Assembly (NCBI GenBank): GCA_034769895.1
Contig: CM068373.1
Span: 437,887,080-437,951,079 of the forward strand
Length of the DNA: 64,000 bases
Source: Magicicada septendecula
Lineage: Eukaryota > Arthropoda > Insecta > Hemiptera > Cicadidae
Reading direction: 5' to 3'
A program made the position numbers and the translations under genes. The notes below the pieces were generated by a model. It did no database searches. It was given only the letters and a program-made list of their open reading frames with translations, and was not told where the DNA came from. The first letter of the stretch is position 1. The number at the start of each line of letters is the position of its first letter. Below, in pieces: positions 25,001 through 38,182 of this stretch.

Positions 25001-26167
25001 GTGGGTTGCACCTAGTTTTTGGTACATTGATTGTTTTATACCTAACAAACTAGCTTATTTGCCACTGTTTGAATTCTGGAATTGATTTATATTTTGTCCT
25101 GTCTTGCTGTGGCATTCAGGCACATTTCATTTTAAGGCTTACAAAGCTTTTATTATTAGTCCCTATGAACAATTAATTTACTGTTCTGTCTCATATTTCT
25201 TTTGGTGGTCTTAATGATTATCTATGTTGTGTTACAATCTTGATTAAACTTGTCCCACTAATTGTCTGTGCATTTAAACTAGTTAATCTTGGATTCTTTC
25301 ACTTATAATGGTTACTCATTTTTCTCCGTTATAAACATTTTCACTTGTATTGTTTGTGGTGTTTATCTGGGGTAAAATGGTTATCATATCACAGGTTGTT
25401 ACACTCATATTAAGTTTTCACTGTTATTGTTCGTGATCATTCAATGATGCTAAACACTGGTTTCTTTGTCATTGATCTTCGAATAATCATCATACTTCTT
25501 CCGGTCACTATATTAATTTTAGTTCCTTGCATATCTTGTGAAAGTTGATGTCTTGTACTTTTCATACATTATCTTCATTCTTCATGGTATGTTTCCTTTC
25601 CTCTTCTTCTTCCTTTCTTCTTCTGGTTAGTTGTTGCTCTCTATCGGTGTTCTCCTGGGTTATACATTATTTGTGATAATCAAAGTTTACTTAGTCTTGT
25701 CATACTCTTCCATATTTTTATTCGTGGTAGTCATTGTTCCATATTATTTTATACTAATAAACAAATTCGTTTGTTTTATCATCATTTTGGTTGTACTTGA
25801 TTCGTATCCTCTTCATTTTAATATTTATTTTCGTCGTTTCCCCTCACTATTTTGGATCTGTTGGCTCCTCTTCATTTTAATAATTATTTTCTTCGTATCC
25901 CCTCACTATTTTGGATCTATTGGGCCTGGATTCTAACATATTATATTGGCTCGTTGTCATTTTCTCTCTCTTCTATACTCGATGATCTTCTTATTATTCT
26001 TCCTTCTTTTTTTTGTTGGGTTGTTTCAATAATATACGTTCGTAGATACACACTTTGTTTATATTCTCCTGTTCCTTCTTTTATGCACGTTGAAATATTG
26101 TCATGATATCTTTTTATTTGACGCATTATATAGTTATCTTATGTAACTGCCAATTTGGTACGTTACA
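22004..26167 (-). repeat. Family A LTR, second copy (shared by A1 and A2)
   Basis: This 4164-bp LTR runs TGTTACAAAACAG...GTACGTTACA on the plus strand. It serves as the 5' LTR of A1 and the 3' LTR of A2. It lacks about 104 bp present in the third LTR at 33648-33752. No gene is recognised in it; plus-strand hydrophobic frames such as 25631-25936 and 25852-26106 are antisense and low complexity. Confidence 0.95.
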
Positions 26168-26181
26168 TATGCCTTCCTATA
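26168..26181 (-). other. Polypurine tract of family A2
   Basis: The coding strand reads TATAGGAAGGCATA directly before the LTR start TGTAACG. The tract is short, but it is in the correct place. Confidence 0.55.
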
Positions 26182-27438
26182 AGAATTGATTAATTCTGAA
26201 TTCGTATATTTATTTTTTATTGAAGAATTCATCAGTTGTTGTACATTTCCACGTCGACTTATATATCCCTTCACTTTCTTCTATTTGAATCATAATTATT
26301 TCCTTTCTATGTAATTATCTCCCTTGTTTATTTAATTCCCTAATTCCCTAACATAAGTTTAGCTGGGGCAGTTCAGAGTGGCTCACTTTGGCATACAACT
26401 CCACTGGCCATACTAACATCAATAAATACAGAGGCACATCATCTCTGTTAATAATACAAATGATTGCTGGAACATTTCATCAGTCAATTCATCTCAAATT
26501 AATTTAAAATATAAAGTGGTCGTTCTTTCGACAAATAATAAATATCCTTGGGATCATCTCACGCATCTGCGGTTATTGTTATATTCTCTTCTTCTTGATT
26601 CAACTTAACTAAATTCTTCACATTTTACAGGGATAGTTTGTTTACATTTCATCACTGGTATACTCTCATGATCATCTTCGTTAATATATTATTTTTTCAT
26701 TCTTCTTTGTCATCAATTAATCTCTTCTCTTGGTATTACATTAAACGTCATTTCGTAATCTTCTTCATTTTCATGATTCACTTCTTCGGGTTATATTTCA
26801 TTTGGTATAGGCTCTCTTCTAGTGTCTTGCCTCGTGTTTGTGTGTCATCTATTATCTACATCAATGCTATTTATTTTCTTTCATTCCTCCAACTTCTTAT
26901 CTTCTTCTCGTTCTGTATATCATCTAGTCCATCGTCTCCTCTTTTAGTAGTACGGGTAAGTTGGTATTTTACTTGTTGACTTGGCTCTTGGAAATTATTA
27001 TTTTTTATATTAGTGCCATGGATCTTATTTGTCGGTCTCGTATTGTTTATATTTCTAGCAGTACGGGTAAGTTGTTGATTACATGTTGACTTGGCTCTTG
27101 GAAATTGGTTAATTTGCCATGGTTGTTATTTGTCCTTCTCGTATTGTTTATTTTGTAGTAGTACGGGTATGTTGTTAATAACTGGTTGACTTGGCTCTTG
27201 GAAGTATATTTTTTACATTATATATGCGATGGTTGGAAGGTGTCTTTCTCGTATAATTCTATTTATAGTACGAGTAATTACAATTTTCTTCATTCTTTAC
27301 ATAATTTCTTTAGATTACATTTTTATATTACAAAATTACAATATAGTCAACATTTATTCTCACAGTTATATTTTCACTTCTTAATTAGTATCAATAACAA
27401 ATAGTCTTCATCGCAATATTTCACTCTTTCTTCATAAT
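26182..27438 (-). other. Family A2 3' noncoding region
   Basis: About 1.26 kb lies between the pol stop and the 3' LTR. No env-like frame exists on the element strand. A 113-codon plus-strand frame (26638-26979) is hydrophobic, antisense and repeated in A1; I treat it as chance. Confidence 0.7.
26947..27280. repeat. Three-unit 100-111 bp tandem repeat
   Basis: Units begin at 26947, 27058 and 27158, with a partial fourth at 27265. Each has a GTACGGGTAAG-like core and TTGACTTGGCTCTTGG. The array starts about 160 bp beyond the pol stop. The same array in A1 is split by family B. Confidence 0.8.
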
Positions 27439-30400
27439 TTAATTTTTAATATACCGTTTCATGGAAGTTTGGTTATAGTTGCCCTTTATTTTCTTTGTTA
27501 CAGGGTCTTGTAATTCATAAGTGTTGTTCATGTTATTCTTGGTAACAGTATATGGGCCTGTGTATAGCAGTAACAATTTTTTAGCAATTCCTTCTATTGC
27601 ACTTGGGAGTTCTCGATTTTTTAAGAGTACCTTGTCTCCCACTTCGTATGTTATAATTTTAGGTTGTGACTTCTGATATTTGAGCCTAAGTTTGTCAGCT
27701 CGTTCGACTGCATTGTTAAAAAATTTGGTTTTATTAAATTTAAATTCATTTTCTGGTGGAAATTTTATAATTCCTGTAAGTTCCCGGGGTGGTCTTTGCT
27801 CAAACATAGCAGTATAGGGTGTTTCATCAGTTGATTGGTGGCAAGCTAAGTTAATGAAATCTTCAGCTGGGGACAAATATTCTTCCCATCTTCTTTGCTG
27901 GGTGTGACAGTAGGTTCTTAAAACCCTTCCTACTTCTCTCAACACTCTCTCAGCAGGGTTGCTGTTAGGGTGATACACTGACGTTTTGTATGTTTTCACA
28001 CCTTGATTGATTAGAGTATCTCGCCATCTTCGGCCTTGAAATTGCGTTCCGTGATCTGTGATTATTGACTGGGGTTTTCCTATCTCGGGTATGTATCTTG
28101 ATATTATAATGTCCAAAATTTTGTTGGTTGTTGCCCTGTTTATGGCATAAAGTTTCGTGAATTTCGTATAGTGATCAAATATTATCACCATATATTTGTA
28201 TTGGTGTCTGCCACCACTTCGTGGAAATGGTCCACAAATATCTACGAACACTTTCTCTAATTTTTCTGCTGAAGTAATGGGTATCATTACCCCTTCTCTC
28301 CTCTCATTGCTACATTTGACTAATTGGCACAAATGACAATGCTGTATATATTTTCTTACCCTGCGGTTCATATCCTTGAAGTAGACATGTTCATGTAGTG
28401 CCTTGACTACTCTCATATGACCATAGCGCACATGGTAGTCAACTGCAATTTCCTTCTCGATAATTTTTGGTATTACAACCTTCCACTGTTCACTAGACTG
28501 TTTGGTTTTAGTGAATAGTATATTGTTGTAGGTACAGTAATATTGCATGATTCTTTCATCATGTTCTGCTAATCGTTGTATGATTTGTGAAATTTTAGGA
28601 TCATTGCGCTGATGAATGTGTATGTTAGCTAATATGTCGGCCAATTCAGACTTGCTTCTTAAAATATGGTAAACCTTGGCGATGGTTTCTTTTTCTCCCT
28701 CGAAGGTTTGGGCCACTATGTTCACTCTGGACAACACGTCTGCAGCTATGTTGCTTTTCCCAGGGATGTATTCCCACTGTATGTTATATTCTTGGAGCGT
28801 TAGTGTCCATCTCGTCAGTCTGCCATGTTTTAATCTACAATTCTTCAGGAAAGATATTGACTTATGATCTGTGTGTACTGTAATAGGGTATCCTAAAATG
28901 TATGTTCTAAATTTTTCACATGCGAATACTATACTCAGGAGTTCTTTTTCCGTAGTATGATAGTTGCGTTCGCATTTATTGAGTGTTCTGCTCGAAAACT
29001 GATCACTTGATGGTTGCCTTCCTGGTCTTCCTGATACAATATAGATCCAAGGCTTACATCACTTGCATCGCAGTTCATATAAAAATGTTTGTTAAAATTC
29101 GGATGATGCAGCATTACTGTTGTAAGAAATTTTTCTTTTATTAGTTCAAAGGTTGTGTCCTGTTCAGGTCCCCATCTCCACTTCTCCTTCGATGATAATT
29201 GTTGGGAAAACTTAGCTGTTAATTCTGAATAGTTGTGTTGGAATTTCTTATAGTAATTACAGATACCAAGAAACGATTGTAATTGTTTCTTGTTCTTAGG
29301 TACTGGGAAACATTGTATTGCTTCCATCTTTTCTTGTGCTGGGGTTATGCCAGTTTCAGACAAGTTAAAGCCCAAGAATTACACTTCCTTTGCTATTAGT
29401 TTGGATTTTTCTAGCTTTAGTGTTATATTATTTTCTTCTAGTTTACATAATACTTGTGCCACCCGGTTGCAGTGTTCCTCCCAATTATCTGAGGTAATCA
29501 ATAAATCATCTACATATACTGTAGTAAATTGCAGTGTACTTTGGCCTAAGATCTCGTCCATACATTTCACGAAAACTGCTACAGAATTTACAAGGCCTAA
29601 GGGTAACCTTTTAAATTGGTAGTTACGCCCTTCAAAAATAAAGGCCGTAAATTTTCTGCTATTGGGGTGTAACTCCACCTGCCAATATCCACATACTGTG
29701 TCCCATATACTGATATACCGTGTGCCATAAAATTTCTTTAAAATTTCGTCGATTTCTCCAGGCGACGTCCTGTCATTAATTATGGCTTTGTTTATCTCCC
29801 TTGAGTCCAGACAAATCCTCACTGCGCCATTTTTCTTTGGTACAGCTACAATAGGATTGGTGTACGGGGAGTTGCTTATTTCAGTTATGTCATTTGCTAT
29901 TAATCGCTGTATCTCTAGACGAACGGCTTCCTTCAGTGAAAATACGATCGGATACGATTTTCTCTTAAACTCAGTTTGATCATTGAATTTTATCTCACAC
30001 TGAAAGTTTTTAATTTTGCCTGGTGTGTCAGAAAATACATGACTATAACGATTATAAATTTGTATCAGTCTATCTATTTGTTCGTCAGTTAACATGTGGT
30101 CAATGTTACTCGTTTGGAATTTTCTGATTTCATCTATTTTCTCCATCCATAATGTATCTTCACTGGTATTGCAAACCTCTCTGTTGATGGACATCTTCTT
30201 CCTCTGGTCATGGCCTTCCCGTATGTAGTATATTATGTGTTCTGGGGGTGCCTTCCTATTTTCAATCAGAGCTGCTGTCCATTCAACTTCATTTGATTTT
30301 AATGACACTTTAGCTTTATCCATATCTATGACAGCTGCATATTTCCGCAGTATATCGCATCCAATTAATAGGGTAAATGGTAGCCCACTTGCTACTAGGA

Positions 30401-30827
30401 AAACCATCGGAATTGTTTCTCCGTTGCTAGATACTTCCAATTGTACCTGGTGTCTGATGGTTTTGTTCTGTCGACCCGTTGCTCCAATTAGGATGATGTT
30501 ATTTATGGGTAGTGTTGGTATTGTTGTTTTGTTTTCCAACTGTATACGATTTAATTCCATCTTGTCAATTAAGGATACATTCGCTCCTGTGTCTATCATA
30601 GCTGTTGTATTGATTCCATTGACCTTTACTGATATGTATGCTATCTCGTTATTGGCGGTGTCGCTGATGCTATCTTCCTTTTCTTCCATGAGGTCTTGTC
30701 TAATGTTTTTTAAATAGTTATTTCGACGGATTTCGATCGATGTCAATTTATTCGCCAATATGTCAGACCCAATAGTCCGGTTCAGTGAGGGTGTTATCGT
30801 GCTTTTCACTGCCGGTGCCCATTTAAA
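27439..30827 (-). pseudogene. pol: Family A2 pol: protease, RT, RNase H, integrase
   Basis: This is the better copy. The segment 29379-30809 holds the retropepsin (MIDTGANVSLI) and RT with YVDDLLITS, and ends at a TAA (29379-29381) inside the conserved FLGF region. The segment 28935-29375 continues in the same frame with the rest of RT and the start of RNase H (NCDASDVSLGS). A frameshift near 28970 moves the TTEKELL helix to another frame. The remaining frame, open through 28737-27439 (432 codons from its first ATG), carries a complete integrase: zinc module HVRYGH...CHLCQ, core VDICGPF, ITDHGTQF and PAERVLRE, and the YTGPYTV tail. The TAA and the frameshift are shared with copy A1. Confidence 0.9.
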
Positions 30828-33127
30828 GGCAGGTCACCATTGTCTGGGTGCCTGTCCGACGAGGTTGATGCGCTCGGTTCCTGGGATCCTTGCCCATTCC
30901 CATTGTGGTACACTTCTGTGTTTCGAGTGGTTGGTCGGTTATCTTCACTGCTATTACTCCTGTTTGACCGATAACCTGATTCTCGTTCCTCTCCGTCACT
31001 GTGACTTTGATGGTTATTGTTGTTAGGGAAACTTCGTCGACCCTGGTAATATGGTCTCCTACCTCCCCCTCTGCTGGCATGAGTGTAATGAACTCTTCTA
31101 AACTGGTTATTATTGTTATTACCATTGCTCTGCCTATACTGGTTATTTGGAGGTTGGTTATTAGAAGGTCGGTAATAATTATTACCTTGTCGATAATTAT
31201 TGTTCCCTTGATAGCCATTCGGCCTAGGATTATTTGTATTTCCTCGGTCTGCATGGTCATTGTGGTTACCACCACCATTCTGTCTTGGTCCCTGGTGATT
31301 ATTGAAACGTGGAGGGTTGTTAAAATTTCTTCCATAATTGTTCCGGTCAGTATTATTGGTTGGATTAACGTTGCCTGGTCCGCCCCGATCATATGTCTGT
31401 CCGGTACCCTAGCGGTTCCTCTGATAGTAACGCTCTCTCTCGTGGCTTTCTAACAGAGTACACATGCCTTGTATGGTTTTGATCTGCGAGTTAAGTCTCC
31501 CCTGTGACACTCCCTGGCTAAAATGGTAAGCCAGTTTCGTCACTAAGCACTCCTCTGGTATGGCCGGTTCCAGATTTCTGGCTAAGCAGATCTTCCCTAA
31601 AAAGTAGGTTGTCATCGACTGTCTGCCATTTGGATCATACTTGCCGTTGGTGATGTCGTCTCTGATAATATTTTGTGTAGAGTCGGACCAATATTTTAGC
31701 TTAAATGCCACCTTAAATGCAGCATAATTTTCTACTTCGTGCCGGGTCGCTGTCCACCAGTTGTCGAATACGTTACGAAAAGATTCGTCCAACATTCCCT
31801 TTATCACTGACCAATGGTTTTCTCTGTTTCTGTTGAGTATCTCATCCACCCTCTCTAGGAATTCGAGTGGATTTTTAACATAGGCGCGGAAATCTATTTG
31901 TTCCCTTCCATCCAGGTGTGTTAATCCGGATAATACATTTGGGAATGCTCGCAGGCGGTTCATTTCATCTCTGAGGTCACTAAATTCCCTCTGTTGTCGC
32001 TCAGTCAACTGATCTCGGTCATTGTTCACCTGATGTTTGACTGCGTCTACTTTGGTTGAGATTTCTTCGCACCTCTCCCCTAGTGTGGTGTGTGCAGCCA
32101 TCATTTCCGTCTGTCTTCGTTCCATGACTCCTACCTGGTAGTTTTGGATTTCCTCAATACTGTCGATCCGGTGGTTGATATCTGTTTCGGTCTGTACTAT
32201 TTTTTGTTTATTCATTTCACCTTCTCTCCGTATGTCGGACACCTCTTCATGGATTTCTGTTAACAATATTGCTATCCTCTCCTCCGTCGCTTCTATGTTT
32301 TCTTCCAATTTTTTGTCGATTGCTTCTACTGTATTTTTGGCAATTTCTTCAGTTCTGTAATTATTGTCGGCCATTTGTTGCCATATCTTCTCATTATCAT
32401 TCTTCACTGACTCAATGTCCTTATTGATTTTCTCATTTATTTCATCAATCTTTTTGTTGGTCTCATCAATTTTAATTCCCAACTCGGCAGATAAATTTTC
32501 TTTCATTATTTCCATATTTTTTCCCAACAATTCTTCAGTCTTTTTCTGTCCGTCTTCCATCCTCCTATTGGTTTCATTTATCTTGTCATTTAAATCCTCC
32601 TTCAACAATTCTATGTTTTTCTGGCTCTCCTTCTGGCCTTCTTCTATTTTCTGGTTTGTGGACTGACTGGTTTCGTTTATTTTACTATTCAAGTCTTCCT
32701 TCAATGATTCTATACTCTTGTTTAATTCCTCCTTTGTGGATTGACTGGTTTCATCCATCTTCTTATTCATTGTTTCTATCTTCTGGTCTGTGGATCGACT
32801 GTTCTCCTTTAATGATCGTGTATCTTCCTTTAGCGATTCTATTGATTCTTCCGTTTTCTTCAATATTTTGAGCATTTCCTGCATAATATCTGTGCCTCCT
32901 GGTTGCTCTGGTTTTTCGGCTCGGCTTATTTCTGGTTGTGTTTCCTGCTGTATGACTTCCGGTTCATCTTCCTGTTGTTGAACCTCCTCCGCCGCTTCAG
33001 GTTGTCTATCTTCAATTTCTAATAATATTTTTTCAACATCCTCTGTCGATGTTGCTTCTTTTTCCTCCAATCTGGCCTCCCTCTCGGCCTCTGCCGCTCG
33101 TTTCTTCGATGTTGGCCTCCTATACAT
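30806..33127 (-). pseudogene. gag: Family A2 gag with one TAG
   Basis: It has the same architecture as A1: acidic N-terminus, long coiled coil made of repeated IESLKEDLN/NDKINET blocks, capsid-like core, and Asn/Arg-rich tail. Only a TAG at 31409-31411 interrupts it, where A1 has CAG, so it is a single C-to-T change that removes the basic tail and the frameshift site. Upstream the frame is open to 33166, but the first ATG is at 33125-33127. The first 573 codons before the TAG are intact. Confidence 0.85.
30821..30827 (-). promoter_or_regulatory. Programmed -1 frameshift heptamer T TTA AAT (family A2)
   Basis: This is in phase with gag, and the gag TGA (30806-30808) lies four codons downstream. 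The pol frame is open through the site. It is the same heptamer and spacing as in copy A1. Confidence 0.8.
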
Positions 33128-33229
33128 CTTGTTATCTGTGTAATGTACTTTCTGTCTTGCTGTCAAATTAGGTTGATAAATTATTTGTTTAATTAATTAA
33201 ACTGTTAAGTGTTTTCGTCCTAATTCGCG

Positions 33230-33247
33230 CTCAGACGTTGGGCGCCA
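33230..33247 (-). other. Primer binding site (family A2)
   Basis: It has the same TGGCGCCCAACGTCTGAG sequence as copy A1, three bases from the LTR end. It is likely used by a lysine tRNA. Confidence 0.65.
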
Positions 33248-33250
33248 ATC

Positions 33251-36200
33251 TGTTACAAAACAGATTAATAGATTTATAGATGTGTGTAGGTACTCAGTCG
33301 AGTACGTGACGTTATTGTTTATTATTATTGTAGTAGTTGATTATTAATAAAATTGGGATTAGTGTTCACGTTTAAGAGCTTGTGGTTTAAAAGAGTATTT
33401 ATCACTTCAATGTGTCAACCTCCCCACTTACCATATGTGGATGTCTTCAATGTTCCCGATGGTGACTTCTTCTACTGTAAAAACACTGGACATACATACA
33501 TAGATATTCCGTTTGAATATCACAAAGAATGCACATACACAATAAAATAAATTAAAAGTTCAATTGCAATTCGAATGATATTAGTCATTCAAATACTACC
33601 GCCACCTTATGAGAGAACTGTTCATGAAAAAATTAAACTACTTTTCTATTATTTCTTTTATGAATTTTCTAACTGCTATAATTTTTTATTGTTCGACTAA
33701 GCTTTTCGTCATTACTGACATCTTCAGGTCTTAAACAACGAAATATACAGGTATTGTATAGAAATCAAAACTCTGTTTCCACTGGTAAATAAACTGGGGA
33801 TTTATTCACAATTAGTAAATTCAATAAACTCTATTAAAAACAATTAATAATATCTTTTTACAAACAATAACAAATTTAAACAAATCCTGAGATCTCTGTA
33901 CCTCAAGGCTGGTAACACTGCTGTAAGGTACAATGTTTTTGGTGAACGAGGTTAGGTTCACTTTATTCAATTATGTTACCAAATTAGTGAGTTCTTTGAA
34001 GATACATGATACCAGATTACAAGATGTGACTTTAATTAACAATATTTAATTATATATTACTATAAAAAAGAACAAAATTTAATATTATAAAACTCGGTAC
34101 CATAACCGATACATCGTACTATCGTACGCTATGCAAACGTATATAGCAGTTGTGGTCAACACGTGCTCTGAGATTAGCACTGTTAAAAATATTATTATTA
34201 TTTATTTATTAATTAGTAAAACCATGTATTGGCAAGAGGAAAAAATCTAGAGAAAAAAAACTCTTGTTATAGCTTTCATTTCAGTAAAATTATTCAAGAA
34301 CAGAATTGTTTCTTGGTGACAAAATTATATTCATCAGTTCTAGGTTAGTTTACCTAGTATACGTAAGTCATTATTTAGAATAAGTATGTTACTTATTAAA
34401 TTCTTAATGATATGATCACAAACATTCTATTTATAAATCATTTGACGTATAATTATCAGTTATTTAAAATATTTGCACAATAACATTAATTATTTGTTCA
34501 TTCAAAAAGTTTAGTCAAGTAAGCGACTATATACTATATACTGATGAGCGGTATCTAAGTTAATTCCGCTTTTCTCAATTATTCTTTAATTGTAAAATAA
34601 TTATTTTTAAATTAATTATTGTGCTACAATTTATTTATTAGGCTCTGATAATTGTTCATCATAATTTAAGCACTCGAGTGTTTTGACTAGTGCAGTCCAA
34701 AACAATATCCTTCGTTCATTAACGAAAATTATTATTTTTCATTAATTTCTTTAAAGTAATTAAAATATAGTACTCCCTGATTTAATACACAAAACATGAC
34801 CTTTATTGTACACTGGTCGTGTTATTTCACTGTACACTTAATGCACTGGACACTCGGTAATATATTGTGATGTAAAGGTTAGCGTATGTTTACTTATTAC
34901 TGTGTGTGACGCGCACATTTTAAAATAATCTTGATGACTTTTGGCGTAGACCTGTCGTCGTGAGTGATGCAGAACGAATCATTCCTTCGCCGAAGCGTCT
35001 CTTTCTCGTCTGGTCATTTTAAGCCATTTGATTGGTTCAAAAGGTCAAACTCTCAACCCCAAAACACTTTGGTCAAATAAAATTTTTAATTTTTGACAAC
35101 TTTTAGCGTGGTTTCGAGATTAAAAATGACGTATGCATGGACACTCAAAATGATTGAAAAGTTTATAATTGTCATAACTTTCTTATCTTTTGTCGTATCG
35201 TCGGTTGGGTAGTGGCATTAAATCGCGGACACTTGTGGCTTTATTTTAAGTCTAAACAAGCACTAAATCCGTTCATTATTAATTCACTTAGCCATCCCAA
35301 AAACTCATATGGTGATTCTTAATATAAATAAGTCTGTTTCACCATATTTCGTTACAATTACACTGTAATACTTATTACTAAATATCTCGAGTCCATTTCT
35401 CTTTCATTTTAGTACCTAAAATAGTTATATTTACAATGTAAACAATATCTGGAAATGGCGTCCATAGCGACCATGTTCGATTGTTTATAATTACATGTAA
35501 CGCTATTATTCCTTATCCTATTACATATGTTTGACATCCTAACACTAATATGTACATTTATTTACATTTATTCACATTTTATTTTGCTAAAAATGTTATT
35601 TTTTATATACTTAGAGTATGATTAAAATACCTTCTGTTCTCATTTCTCTATTTTGTCACCTTTTTAATTATTTTATTACACAAGGTATATAATGTTAGTA
35701 ACTAAAATAGTGTACAATTGTTGTACCTTGTTGGTTCAATGTATTTATCAATCTTTCGTTATCTGAAAGCTCTCCAAGTTATAGTATAGTGTTTGTTTAC
35801 ATCTGGTTTTACAATTGTAGTCAGTTAATTTATAATATTTCAATTACTAAACTACTACTATTACATTTGTGAGGTGTTCTCATAGCAGTACTAGACATTT
35901 CTCTAACTACTGGTAACATTTGTCACAATCTTTTGATAAGTTTTGATAATGCATTTTGACTAACTATCTTGTCACATTGGGGTTCTGTTCATTTGGCTTT
36001 ATGATATCATATTCAATCTGATTCATTTGCTGTGTATTTCAGTACATATGGTATTTATTGGTTTGCATTATTATTCTAAACTAGTCTTTGTTTGAAACAA
36101 TTGTGGATATTTGCTTGGTTTAACTAATATACATGATTTTATGTTATAGGTTCACTTCTTATGAGGTTATGTGTCAGTTGTCTGACAACAATGTGCAACA

Positions 36201-37513
36201 TATTTTTATGCAGTGTTTGACTCAATTATTTCCATCTCATTATGGCATTCTACTACAATGGTTTAATTATTAAGTTATACACATTTTTACACTATTTGTT
36301 GAAACAATAACACAGGTATTCTTAGTCTAATAAGATTACATTTCTTGGTGGGTTGCACCTAGTTTTTGGTACATTGATTGTTTTATACCTAACAAACTAG
36401 CTTATTTGCCACTGTTTGAATTCTGGAATTGATTTATATTTTGTCCTGTCTTGCTGTGGCATTCAGGCACATTTCATTTTAAGGCTTACAAAGCTTTTAT
36501 TATTAGTCCCTATGAACAATTAATTTACTGTTCTGTCTCATATTTCTTTTGGTGGTCTTAATGATTATCTATGTTGTGTTACAATCTTGATTAAACTTTT
36601 CACACTAATTGTCTGTGCATTTTAACTAGTTAATCTTGGATTCTTTCACTTATAATGGTTACTCATTTTTCTCCGTTATAAACATTTTCACTTGTATTGT
36701 TTGTGGTGTTTATCTGGGGTAAAATGGTTATCATATCACAGGTTGTTACACTCATATTAAGTTTTCACTGTTATTGTTCGAGATCACTCAATGATGCTAA
36801 ACACTGGTTTCTTTGTCATTGATCTTCGAATAATCATCATACTTCTTCCGGTCACTATATTAATTTTACTTCCTTGCATATCTTGTGAATGTTGATGTCT
36901 TGTACTTTTCATACATTATCTTCATTCTTCATGGTATGTTTCCTTTCCTCTTCTTCTTCCTTTCTTCTTCTGGTTAGTTGTTGCTCTCTATCGGTGTTCT
37001 CCTGGGTTATACATTATTTGTGATAATCAAAGTTTACTTAGTCTTGTCATACTCTTCCATATTTTTATTCGTGGTAGTCATTGTTCCAGATTATTTTATA
37101 CTAATAAACAAATTCGTTTGTTTTATCATCATTTTGGTTGTACTTGATTCGCATCCTCTTCATTTTAATATTTATTTTCGTCGTTTCCCCTCACTATTTT
37201 GGATCTGTTGGCTCCTCTTCATTTTAATAATTATTTTCGTCGTATCCCCTCACTATTTTGGATCTATTGGGCCTGGATTCTAACATATTATATTGGCTCG
37301 TTGTCATTCTCTCTCTTCTATACTCGATGATATTCTTATTATTCTTCCTTCTTTTTTTTTGTTGGGTTGTTTCAATAATATACGTTCGTAGATACACACT
37401 TTGTTTATATTCTCCTGTTCCTTCTTTTATGCACGTTGAAATATTTTCATGATATCTTTTTATTTGACGCATTATATAGTTATCTTATGTAACTGCCAAT
37501 TTGGTACGTTACA
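33251..37513 (-). repeat. Family A LTR, third copy
   Basis: This 4263-bp 5' LTR of A2 ends at GTTACA (37513), after which the sequence becomes unrelated to the internal region, marking the array edge. It carries about 104 bp (33648-33752) that the second LTR lacks, flanked by TATT on both sides. No gene is recognised. Confidence 0.95.
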
Positions 37514-38176
37514 ATAGATCAGGACTCGGAACACTAATTTTTATAAAATTATACATACCGTACCTGTAAGCTCCTTTCAGCAGCTGACTTCATCACTTTC
37601 AGCAGTGTCATTAAAAGATGTCTGATCTGTTTTTTGCATAGTCAAACTTTTCTACAGTTCCTATGTTTTCCTGAATTTCTGTAAATTCTGCAAACAGTGA
37701 GACTTTACGTCTTTTTCTTAATAATAAATTCGAGTCCCTGTTCAGGGGTCACTGAGACTTTACAAATTTATTGTAAATAATAAAATTTTATTAAATTTTT
37801 AAAACTTCATCTTTCTTACGTTTGGGATTTAATCCAGGATCGTATAGACGAAAACCTGATTCTCACAACAGGTAAGTGTTTATTATTATCCCTATAATCA
37901 TCGTTTGCTACTACACAAGGTAAGTGTCTATTATTTATAATAATTCTCTCATTATTTAACTTCTCAGCCAACCCTTTATAACCTCTAGTCAACTTAAATA
38001 TCTCTATCACTCTATTTCTCTCGTTATTATCCCTTTCCCAACCCAATTTCACATCTCACTCCACACAGAGGGCAATACAGCAAAATTATCTAAATACCAT
38101 CTGGCCTTACCAGATACACTAAAAACCCAGGGACATAGTGAAGATCTTTTATCTTCTTTTACCAAAACTATCGAGG
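37514..38176 (-). pseudogene. Gypsy family C remnant, left flank of the Polinton
   Basis: On the minus strand, the sequence next to the Polinton can be read as a Gag core piece (GKARWYLDNF, about 38060-38170). A short pol linker piece follows (ERNRVIEIFKLTR, 37816-38052), similar to VIEIFRLTR-type sequence in family B pol. Then comes LTR-like sequence with a lysine PBS-like motif at 37734-37751. About 160 bp (37694-37853) recur at 63620-63782. Several deletions must have occurred. Confidence 0.6.
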
Positions 38177-38182
38177 AACTCT
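38177..38182. repeat. Polinton target site duplication AACTCT
   Basis: The 6-bp AACTCT at 38177-38182 directly abuts the left inverted repeat, and an identical AACTCT at 62642-62647 abuts the right one. Polintons generate 6-bp duplications. Confidence 0.95.

Larger units (their letters stand above)
1..37513 (-). mobile_element. Tandem Ty3/gypsy family A array (LTR-int-LTR-int-LTR)
   Basis: Three near-identical long LTR copies alternate with two gag-pol internal regions, all on the minus strand. The LTRs end at 2688, span 22004-26167 and span 33251-37513. On the coding strand each begins TGTAACG and ends TGTAACA. Copy A1 (2689-22003) is interrupted by gypsy family B; copy A2 (26168-33250) is uninterrupted. 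The left end lies outside the window, so no target duplication can be tested. The shared middle LTR is the expected product of unequal recombination between LTRs or of segmental duplication. Confidence 0.9.
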
